From Clonostachys chloroleuca (taxonomy: Eukaryota; Ascomycota; Sordariomycetes; Hypocreales; Bionectriaceae): DNA of 64,000 bases. Shown piece by piece: positions 49,131 to 58,917 of this stretch. The notes under the pieces were generated by a model, which did not search any database, was not told where the DNA came from, and saw nothing but the letters and a program-made list of their open reading frames with translations. The stretch covers positions 11,222,001-11,286,000 of the forward strand of contig JBANAY010000003.1 of the NCBI GenBank assembly GCA_037952775.1, written 5' to 3'. Position numbers and translations under genes: made by a program. Numbering within the stretch: position 1 is the stretch's first letter; every line of letters begins with the position of its first letter.

Positions 49131-50698
49131 GGTGGGCAAAAGTAATGCTTGGTGGTTCTAGCGATGCGCAGAGATCGGAGCTGATGGAAAGGAGAGGGAT
49201 TGGGCAGGTATGCGACTGTTCGGCGGTCTTCTATTTTTTGCGCTTGGAAATGCGGCAGACCTCCAGTGCATCTGCCAGCGAATCACGAGCGCTGGCGGGG
49301 TGGTGTGCTGCTGGCTGTGTTTACGCCTTCGGGTGCCGGGGCAACTCACCATTGTGTTTATTGCGTCGGTGGTACTGGTACTTAGGGGGGCCTAAACAAA
49401 TACGCCAGCGGCTGCGAGATTCTGTGTCTTGTGTCTTGCCCGGGCTGCAGGAGGGGTTGTCACACAAAAAAGCGACGGAATGAGCGGTTGTAGGATCGTG
49501 CAAAGCTGGTGATGGTGATGATGAAAGGACGAGAAATCAATTTTGGCGGTGCCCAGGGCCTTTTCTGTTGTCTGGTCTGGTCTTTTCATAACTCGGTACA
49601 CTCTGTCACCCGCTTATGCGCACCGTGGATAAAAGGCCCCTTTTTTCCTGCCTGTCCATGCTGCGACTGACGGGGCAACGAGTCAACGACAGGCCGCCAA
49701 GCTGACAGTGCCCCAGTCCCTGCGACCAGCCGGCCGGGCTATTGAAGCCATGGCTCTTTTTGAGACGGCTGTTTTGGGTCCCGGGCCTCGATAGTGTGGC
49801 CGGCAATGCTCAAGCCACGGCCTAGCAGTAATTGCAATCGGCTCTGCTATCAACGGCGGTGTGCTAAGCTTTCATAAAATCAGACGGAGGCATGAGGGCT
49901 ATGAATAAAATAACCAAATGTTGATTATCTACTATATACTACAGCTAATAATCATACATCTACCAAAAATGTGGCCTTTGACAGCGAGAAGATGTCATTT
50001 CGGAGCTTCTTCACTCGTAACGGCCATGACGAGAACAGATCCCGCACCTCCCACAAGCTAAGCACCTCCAAATTACCCTAGGGAGGTGCTCATTTAATCA
50101 GCAATGCTACTTACTGTGTAGCAGGATGCTGTCTATAAAAACATGATACAGTAGCAGTAGAAGGAATAATTCCCCTCAATCTTCATTAAGTCTAACCAGA
50201 TCTGTGTGCAGTTCACATCCTAGTTATCCGAACCAAATGAGTAGAATGCAAGATGTCGTTCCAATTTTCTAGTTTGTCGATGCCGAAAAGCGTAGGGAAT
50301 TGACGGCACACTTCCCTCTCGAAATGGCGTAAAGTCCGACCTTGTGGAGAGCCCGTTGACAGCATCGTAGCATTAAGCAGAGGAGGAACATGTGAAGGCC
50401 GGAATCAAGTCCTAATCTGCTATTTTTCTCGAGATGCCTTGGCTGGACGAAACATTCTGGACACATTGCTACATGGCTATCATCCAGTTGCCCGTTGCAG
50501 TAATGAAGAACAAACGGCCTCGCTCGCCATTCGTGGAACCCCGCAGTCGTCATTTCTCAGCCAGTCGGCATCATTAGCAACGAGCTCAATTATATAGTCC
50601 TCTCGCCGTCCTTCACTCCGATACATATCCATCATCTTGGTGAAGCATCAATCGCAAACCCCTAAATCCCATCCACGACTCCGCCCACATCTCTCACA
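49131..50698. other. 1.6-kb divergent intergenic stretch
   Basis: Between the divergent light chain and CoA-binding protein genes. Apart from the hairpin at 50061-50090, nothing specific is visible. Short frames only. Confidence 0.45.
50061..50090. repeat. Perfect 9-bp inverted repeat
   Basis: AGCACCTCC (50061-50069) and GGAGGTGCT (50082-50090) are perfect inverted copies with a 12-nt loop. It could be a DNA-binding palindrome or RNA hairpin. No function is shown. Confidence 0.6.
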
Positions 50699-51218
50699 AT
50701 GTCCACCGAAGCAACCGCACACCGATTCTTCTCCGCGGCCCGGTTCGCCGTTGTCGGCGCCAGCTCAAACCCAGCCAAGTTTGGCCACAAGGGTTGATCC
50801 CCCTGCTATCTCTCTTTGCCCTGCATCGCTGATCATTATTCTTTATCAAGTGCACGCATGGTATCTGGCCCATAAGCTTCCTGTCACGCCCGTCAACCCG
50901 GGTTCTGGGTCTGTTACCGTCGGCGGCCAGGATTACCCAACTGTCAAGAACGTCCAGGAGCTGGCGGACCCTGAGAACACTGGTGTCTCCATCATTACAC
51001 CTCCGCCTGTTACCCTTGATGTGCTTAAGGCAGCCAAGACTGCTGGCATTCCTTCTGTGTGGCTACAGCCCGGTACGTTCAACAAGGAGGTACTCGACTT
51101 TGCCCTAGCAGATGGAGCTTTCGATGCCGTTGTCTACGGGGATGGAGGTAGGGGAAGTGAAGGCTGGTGTGTTCTAGTTGATGGAGAGAAGGCATTGAAG
51201 GATCTTGGCAAGCTGTGA
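50699..51218 (+). CDS. CoA-binding domain (Rossmann) protein, YccU-like
   Basis: Small Rossmann-fold protein of 153 residues with the CoA-binding domain also found in succinyl-CoA ligase alpha subunits and bacterial YccU-type proteins. Its biological role is not established. Exons 50699-50792 and 50851-51218 join through intron 50793-50850 (GTTGAT..AAG, a weak donor, but it restores the family sequence GASSNPAKFGHKV-HAWYL). The nucleotide/CoA loop is FAVVGASSNPAKFG at about residues 17-30. VNPG, SIITPPPVTLDVLKAA and IPSVWLQPGTF follow in the usual order. No signal peptide, so probably cytosolic or mitochondrial by other means. Confidence 0.88.
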
Positions 51219-51891
51219 GTCGGGGCAGCCAAGCTTGTCATGATGTTTAGACCTTCATTGCGAAATAAACATTGTCTTTCCTGATGCCTCAATTCCCTAT
51301 AGTGCCTCTACAGAGCTAGATGTGGGAGCTACGTGTCGAGTAACTAATGGTAGTGGTACTGACTATCCTGGTGCTTGGCGATGGGAGGCTGCCCGAGGTA
51401 TAGGTTAAGTCGGTACAATTGGGGGATGTGGACCTGCAGCCGAACGGGAATGAAAACGCCAGCAACTGCCCCACTAAACTCCCACCAACATCTTCCAAAG
51501 TAAACAAACGCGTTTGGTCCGCGCCCACTTCACTCGTCGTCATTCGCTTCAGCCCCCAGTCATTGGCTTGCAAGGACCTACTGGAACTCCAAGCATCCAG
51601 CCCTCGAGCTTGTTTGGCTCTCGCGTCCCTCTTCGTGTCTATCCATAATCCCTCTTTCTTTTGACAGTTCACTTCACCTACCTTTATACTTCTACCTCTA
51701 TCTTTTAATGATCAGGTAATGCTCCAACGATTAGACATGACACGAATTTCACGCTCGACCTGAACCCCGGAACGAGACCCCATATCGGCGCCAATCGCAT
51801 ACCTGCCCCTGCAGCCTATTTGTTTTGACGCGGATATTTTGCTGAACGATTTAGACGCGCAAATCACGACAACACCACCAGTCTGCCCAAC
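51219..51891. other. Intergenic stretch upstream of the Bir1 gene
   Basis: Probably the 3' UTR of the CoA-binding protein gene and the promoter of the Bir1-like gene. No gene is supported. Confidence 0.45.
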
Positions 51892-54800
51892 ATGGCGGAT
51901 ATTACAGTAGACGACCAGTATCTGACCTTCGACGGCCGTCTCGCTTCGTTTCAGAAGACTAAGAAGCGAGGTTCAACGGCGGGCGGCCGAGGCGCGAAGG
52001 CTCAGAATTGGCCACATAAGACCATCTCCCCAGAGAGCGTGAGCACTCACACCTTCCCTTGAGCTCTAATCGTGTCAGCAGGTTGCTAATACGCGCGCCA
52101 AATTAGCTTGCTCGAGCCGGTTTCTTCTTCTTGCCGTTCTCTGACAATCCCGACAATGTTGTTTGCTTCCTCTGCGAGAAGAGCATGGATGGTTGGGAAG
52201 AGGGAGATGACCCTTTGCGCGAGCATCTGAAACACTCACCCGGTTGCGGATGGGCAATTGTCGCGGCCATCGAGGCTGAGATGGAAGGATACTGGCGAGA
52301 GGATCCTAACCACCCTGACATGGCAATGGCGCGAAAGGCAACATTTGCAGGCAGGTGGCCTCACGAGAACAAGAGAGGGTGGAAATGCAAAACAAAGCAG
52401 GTGAGATCAGGACGGACCCGATCGTACTGGCAAACGGGCAGGAACGACGAATTGACCTTTCTTAGCTCGTTGAATCGGGATGGAAGTACACACCCACACC
52501 AGATTCGGACGACATGACAACCTGCACATACTGTCAGTTAGCCATGGATGGTTGGGAAGCAGATGATAAACCAAAGTGAGTGCTAAAATGTTGCTTTCAT
52601 GATTACCTACGAGGGCATGTCGTTCCTCGACCCCGTATGCTAACAATTGGAAAGGGACGAGCATTACAAACGATCACCGAATTGCGCCTTCTTCGCACTC
52701 GTTGAAGAACACAAACAAACCAAGAAGACAACACGCACAAAGGCCGGACGAGGCTCTAAGGCTTCACGTCTGTCTACACAGTCGGCTGTCTCCATCGCCT
52801 CCGAACCAGCATCAGTAGCGGAGACAATAGCAGCACCTGACGACAGCGTCGTGACAACTACGTCCGTGATGACGCAAGGTGGCACCAAGAAGACCCGTGC
52901 AAAGAAGGCCCCTGCAGCTAAGGGCAAGAAGGCTAAGGGCAAAAAGGAAGAGCTTGCTGTGCAAGAGCCTGTCGTGCAAGACGAACTTGAAGACCAACAA
53001 CCACCCATCGAAGAATCCCCTGTTGCCCAGCCGAGCAAGGCCAAGCGTGGAAAGAAGCGGCCCAGTACGGCCATAGAGGAGCCGTCAGTTGTTGAGTCCG
53101 AAGCCCCAGCCACGAAGAAGAGAGCTACTCGAAAGCGTGGCAATACCGTGGTCGAAAGTTCTGCAATTCAATTTTCGGACGATGAAAGCCCTACTGATGT
53201 GCCCGTGGAGACCAAAGCCGCACCGGCGCGCAAGAAGGGCCGAGTCGTGAGCGCACAGAAATCCCAAAAGGCTCCGGTAGTGGCACCTGGGTCTTCCCCA
53301 GAAAACTTCAGGGCACCGCCAGGAGGCTTTCCAGATGACGACGAGATTGAACGCCAATTGGAAGCTGAACTTGAAGCCCCCTTACGGAAGATGAGGAGAT
53401 GGCAGCAGATTCTGATTCTGAACGTTCTAGGTTAAGAGCCAAGGCATCCTTTGAGGAGGAACAGAGAAGTTTTCATAAGACGGTCGAAATACAAAATTCA
53501 GAGTCATTCGCAATGCTGGATCCCCATCCAGCTGAACCAGATGAGGATGAAATCGAAGACGAATTGGAGGCTTTGCGTGCAGAGATGGAGGTTGCACAAC
53601 CAGAGGAAACACCACAGCCCGAGGCGGAACCAGAGCCTATACCTGACTCAGAGCCTGAAGCAGAGCCAGAGCTACCTCAACTGCAGGTCCCTAAGAAGGG
53701 ACGAAAGGCAGGCACGCGCAAAGCGTCAAAACAGGCCAAGCCCAAGAAAGCTCAACCCGCCCCTGAGCCTGAGCCAGAATTCGAACCACAGAACGAACCC
53801 GAATATGAAGCGGCAGCTCCCGATATTTCAGATCCTGTTGTGGATGAGCCAGAGATTAGTGTTGGTAGCACCGGCACTGTCATTCAGAAGTTGGAGCCAC
53901 AAAGAACCAGTCTAGGAAAGAGGGGACGTGGACGCCCATCTAAGCATTCGCTGGCCTCACAAATCTCCATTGATGCAGATGAGCTGGCCGTGGAGGAAGT
54001 TGAGCCACCAAAGAAAAGGTCTCGCGGGCGACCTTCCAAGACACCTACGCAAGACCTGGCCCCGCCTCAGGACGTTTCAAGGAAGAACCTAGAGACGGAG
54101 TTGGAGCCAAAGGTAGAAGTTAAGCCAGAACCAGAAAAGAAACGCGGGCGCGGCAGACCTTCCAAGGCTTCACTTTCAGCCTCTTTCACGGAAGATGTCA
54201 AGGCCCAGGAGCCGGCCACTACAGCCGCTCCGCCTAAGCGCGGACGCGGCAGGCCACCCAAGCAGTCGAAAGAAGAGCCTGCTGCTCTTTCCGAACCCGA
54301 CGCCCAATTGCTAGCAGAATCAGATGCAGCCGAGGCGAGAATACTGGCTGAAGCGGAGGCAGGCGCAGATGAATCTGTTGACTTGGTCGAAGGGCCCGAG
54401 TCTATTGTAGGAGACCCTTCCTCCTCCCCCTTCATGGAGCGACAAAAAGCACCAACGCCCAGGCGTTCGGAGTCTGATTACGTCGCTTTACAACCATCCA
54501 CACCAGCTACAGGAGTCTCGCCAGCGCCATCGGCTCGGCAAGCAGCTCTGTCACCATCCCAGTCTCCGCAGTCATCTGATGCAGAAAACCAACCACCATC
54601 ATCCAAGCCAGCAGCAAGCGCTAGGGCAAAGAGAGTTGTACTGGCTCCTGTAGAGGCAACGCCTGTGCGTGGCTCGCCGTCGAGGCGCAATATGGTCGCC
54701 GGTCTTCAAAGCAAGACACCATGGAAGGCCGTAGACATTGACACCGTGATGGGCACTCCTCACCAAGCTGGCGATAAAGAGAATGGCGTGGCGCGACTTC

Positions 54801-54979
54801 TGAGGAAGGGCAAAGACCTTACAAGCCCCGAGAAGAAGATGACCGTGGAAGAATGGATCTACTTTAACGCGGGCGAGGCTGAAAAACTGTTGAAGCAAGA
54901 ATGTGAGGCGATGGTCAGTTCTTTTGAAAGCGAGGGGTCGAAAGCCATGAATGTGCTCGAGGACCTTGTTGTTGAATGA
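51892..54979 (+). CDS. BIR1: BIR-domain protein, Bir1/survivin homologue, one frame break
   Basis: Likely chromosomal passenger complex subunit (with Aurora kinase and INCENP) acting at centromeres and the spindle. Exons 51892-52038, 52107-52400, 52466-52575 and 52655-54979 give about 958 residues. Two BIR zinc motifs are visible: C69, C72, H89, C96 and C167, C170, H187, C194. A long basic/acidic low-complexity region follows, with P-E-x-E-P repeats and four AT-hook-like motifs (RGRGRPSK, RSRGRPSK, RGRGRPSK, RGRGRPPK) between about 53920 and 54265. A C-terminal helical domain near MTVEEWIYFNAGEAEKLLKQ is the part expected to join the complex. The C5 run 53377-53381 breaks the frame, and one extra C restores LTEDEEMAADSDS. 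Splicing was checked by frame at each junction. Confidence 0.92.
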
Positions 54980-55940
54980 TTGAAATGAGTAACATGGTAG
55001 AGGCAATCTTGTTAGATCAAATGGATGTCTGTCTACATCAGGGATGGCGTTTTGTTATTAGTTTAAGGGGAGACTTTTGTTGTTTTGGCGTTTGTCAATA
55101 GGGTCACGGTACATGCCGTTCTTGGGAAATCAGGCACTTGTCGATAATGTTGTTGGAATAGAATATGAATGACAGCATGTGTGCACGTCTTTCTCTATTA
55201 TCATCTACCTCACCTCACCGGCTGTCTACTTTGATAACTATTCTGATGACTGAAAATGTGACTTGAAATAAACGAAGATGTGTCTGATTTAATGTACGAT
55301 GAACTGAGATGGAATTACTTGCAGGTCACATCACATTGTACTTGAACATGTGTTGAATGGTGAAATAGTTCCATTTTTTATCCATTTCTTCTGAGGCCAA
55401 TCGGCGCCAGGTCCAAACTTTGAACAATTCCAAGTTCTCCCTCTCGCAGGAGCAACTTTTCAAGCCAACCAATGATGGCTCGAGCCCAATTACCGTCCTC
55501 CCATGCTGACCCGATTTCCCCAGCATATCTGTTTGTAGTATAAGAGAGTGTCTTGGTATCATCAGTGTGATCCATTGTCTAAATGAGTGTGGTGGGGGTA
55601 TTATCCATCATATATCCCGTGTCTATAGTGAGTGTGGTGGGGAATCATCCGTCATGCCTCCCGTCGTCTATAATGAGTGTCGTGGGGTATCATCCATTAA
55701 TTAAAGCCATTCCATGCAAAATTTGGCAATCAAACAATCAAATCAGAAAAACAACACCCAACTAAAAGCCTGGCCATACCTTGGCCGGCTGGGCTCACAA
55801 AAACACCGTTCTTTCCCGAGGAATCCCAGAAATCGTCAAAATAGCGTGAATATTCATTCATCGTTTGTTAATGAGAGTCGTGAATGTGCGTCGAGGAGCA
55901 CATGAAAAAAACATTACAGAAACTCTTCACGGGAAGGGTA
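54980..55940. other. Convergent intergenic stretch with minisatellite
   Basis: 3' regions of the Bir1 and adhesin genes. Contains the 44-45-bp tandem repeat listed separately. No gene is supported. Confidence 0.45.
55577..55699. repeat. 44-45-bp tandem repeat, almost three copies
   Basis: Copies start at 55577, 55621 and 55666 with the shared core GTCTATAATGAGTGTGGTGG followed by GG-x-ATCATCC. They differ by scattered substitutions, and the third copy is incomplete. It looks like a small minisatellite in the 3' intergenic region. Confidence 0.8.
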
Positions 55941-58917
55941 TTACGCGAAGAGGGTGGCAACCATGCAAAGGACGGTTACCAGGAGGGTGAAGCCCGCAGT
56001 TGAGCGAGTACCCGCCGAGGGCGGCAGTGTACTAACTGAGGGGCTGGGGACAGTTGGGAGTGTTCCAGTAGCTCCACTGGTCTGCGCAGAGGACGATGGA
56101 GTCCTGCTACTGCTGGCGAAGGTTGGGTCGACTCTGCCTGTGGTTGAAATAACAGATGAGCTGGCGCTGCTGAAACTGCTTGGTGTAGCCACAGCAGAGC
56201 TGAAGCCGCTTGAACTGCTGGACACAATCACAGAGGAGCTGGAGCTTGAAGAGACAGCGGAGCTGGAGCTGCTCGAGCGGCTGGAACTGCTCGAGCTGCT
56301 GGAACTGCTCGAGCTTGATGCTGAGGAAACAGCGGAACTGGAGCTGCTAACATCGCTCGTGGTAGCACTACTTGTTGTAGAGACGCTTGAAGACGAGGAG
56401 CTTGATACGGTAGAGAGAGTCTCACTGGTCTGGCTCGCTGAGGATGTGGATGTAGCAATTGTAGAGGTTGGCTCCGAAGTGGACGCTGTTGAAGAAGCGC
56501 TGCTTGCTGAGGACGAAGCCGCGCTCGAGGAAGTGGTTTCGGTGCTGGTGATGGCAGAAAAGCCTCCGCTGCTTGTTGGGACTTGTGAGCCTGTGGTGAT
56601 TGAGGGTTCAGAGGTCACGGCAGATTCCGGTCCGCTAGCAGTAGACGATGTCGATGTAACTGGGTTGGTTCCCGAACAGTAGTTCAAGAACTGACCAAAT
56701 TCAGGATCCACAATTTCTCTTGGGGTGGTCTGAGATTCTCCAATGTTATCCGTGATACACTTGGTACAAGCATTGTAGCCAGCAATGAAGTCGCCAACTG
56801 GATCGCATAATTCATCACTCTTGCCAAGAGACGACGCCAGGACATATGCGTTATTGCAGATGCTATAGCAAACTGCAGGAGCAGTGTCGAATTCACGCTT
56901 GGCCAGTCTTCGGCGGACGGCAGGGACGGCAGTCGAGGTTGACCGCGCAAACGTGGAGATGGATGTCTGAGATTCCCAGTTACCAGTGGTAATAGTCACG
57001 AGCTTGCCATGCTTCTCCTTCACAATAACCTCAGCCTCGAAAATATCATACGAGAGACCGAAGGCGTTGGGGTTCAAGTTGAAGTAGCCAAATTGCGGGG
57101 GGTAGTAACCAGTCTGATTACCCTCCCAAGTCACATTCTTGATAGGAGGGGACCGAATGCACTCCTCATAGGAGCACGTATACTCGTTTTGCGGAGGCGC
57201 AGGCCAGAAATTACAGGTATCCGGCTTTTTAGGGTTGCAAACATATCCTGGGCTGCACCCAAATGTCAATTTGGACTTGGGCTTGTATGTTGATGCGAGA
57301 GTGGCAGTTGGGGCTGGACAGAGAGTGACAGAAGTGATGGTTGTAACGGTCAAAGTGTTTGGTGGAACTGTTACTGTAATAGGAGGGACCGTGATGGTTG
57401 TCGGCACATAGGAGGTTGGGCCAGGCACAGTGCTAATGATTGTCGAGCCGTCTCTTGTCACGGTGATCGTCCTCTCAGGTCCCAAAACTGTGGCTGTGGT
57501 TACCACCGTGGAACCTGGCAGTGTTGTCACCTGGCCAGGAAGAGTGATTGTCTGTGCGGGAGCAGTGATGGTGGCACCGGGCGCAGTGACAGTCTGGCCT
57601 GGAAGCGTTGTTACCTGGCCAGGAAGAGTGATTGTCGAAGCAGGAAGCGTGACTGTGGAGGCAGGCAGAGTAATCGTCGATGTAATAACGCTCGTCGTTC
57701 CGTCGGCAGTCACTGTGAGCGTTGTGACACTTGTCGTTCCGGGAAGCGTTGTAACCTGGCCTGGAAGTGTGGTGACCTGACCAGGAAGGGTTGTCCTGAT
57801 CGTCTCTGTGATGTACGATGTCGCCCATGAGACGACTGGATAACTACTCGTGACAGTTCTATATTCGGTGGTGAATATGGTGGTTCCACTGGTGACCGTT
57901 GCTGTGCGCTCGACCGTCTCCGTGAAAGTGGTTGTTTGCCAGACCGTGGTTGGGGTGGCGGTTGTCTTCGTAATATACGAAGTTCTGTCGATCGTAGTTG
58001 GAACCTGGACGGTGTTGTCAACTGTGGTTGGAACTCGAACGGTATTGTCAACAGTCGTTGGGACAAGCACAGTGTTGTCGACCGTCGTTGGAACTTGAAC
58101 GGTGTTGTCAATAGTGGTTGGAACAACGACTGTGGTGGGCACGGTTGTGTAAAGCAGCTCGGTGGTTGTCGTGGTCTTCCACACTGTCGTGGTGATGGTA
58201 TCGCAGATCGGCTGCGGTGGTGTCCTGCCATACACGTTCGTTGGGTAGGATGGAGATGATGTGGTCGAACCAGGACGACAGCTAGAGTAGTGTTAGCAGG
58301 ATTTCAATCCGCGCGAGCGCATTTTCAAATACTTACTTGACAGTCTTAGTTGTTGTGACAGGATAGGACTGTGAAGAGAACGGTCAGCGTATATTCAGGA
58401 CTGGAATGATAGTTTCGAAAGCATACCGTGGTGTACGTTGTGGTGTAAGTGGTAGTGGCCTTGATCGTCGTAGGCTTGTTGACAGTCGTTGGCACACCCA
58501 CAGTGACACCAACAGTAGTTGGGACCTTGACTATAACTGTCGTTGGGACCTTGACTGTGACAGTCGTGGGTACCGTGACCGTACACGTCTCTGTGATAGT
58601 TGTTGGAACTGTCTTTGTCTCATAGATAATAGTCTGGCAAATGGCATTAGCGTCACCATCCTCCCACCCCAGTGTAACTGGGGCGTACGTACAGTCTCTC
58701 TGAAGGTCGAATTGACGTAGACTGTGCAACATCCTCCACACCTCGCCGCGTCCGGGTTGACGGCGTTGCTATAAACATTGACATGGGCGGTCCAGTTGCT
58801 CGAAGGCACTGGGGCCTGTGTAATAGCAGGATCGGGAGTTTGAGGTAGGTCCGTAGCTCCAACGGATTGAAGCAGGGCGCTTAGAGCGCCAACGGCGAGT
58901 CCCCAGGAGAAGCGCAT
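55941..58917 (-). CDS. GPI-anchored Thr/Ser-rich adhesin, Mad1-like
   Basis: Predicted cell-wall adhesin of 934 residues from exons 58917-58693, 58633-58427, 58368-58337 and 58281-55941. Introns are 58634-58692, 58369-58426 and 58282-58336, and frame is intact. Signal peptide MRFSWGLAVGALSALLQSVGA. An N-terminal segment with CGGCC follows, then Thr/Val/Pro repeats, including five PTT[VI]D-x-TV-type nonamers (about 58000-58110) and TTLPGQ units. A Cys-containing domain comes next (CSPGYVCNPKKPDTCNFWPAPP, then YFNLNPNAFGLSYDIF) that matches my memory of Mad1-type adhesins, which in Metarhizium bind insect cuticle. The C-terminus is a long Ser-rich stalk and a hydrophobic tail after GTRSTAGF, fitting a GPI signal. 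The ligand here is inferred. Confidence 0.85.

Noticed and set aside
55954..56682. 242-codon plus-strand Leu/Glu-rich frame
   Set aside because: Antisense to the Ser-rich stalk of the adhesin. Its composition is a by-product of Ser codons.
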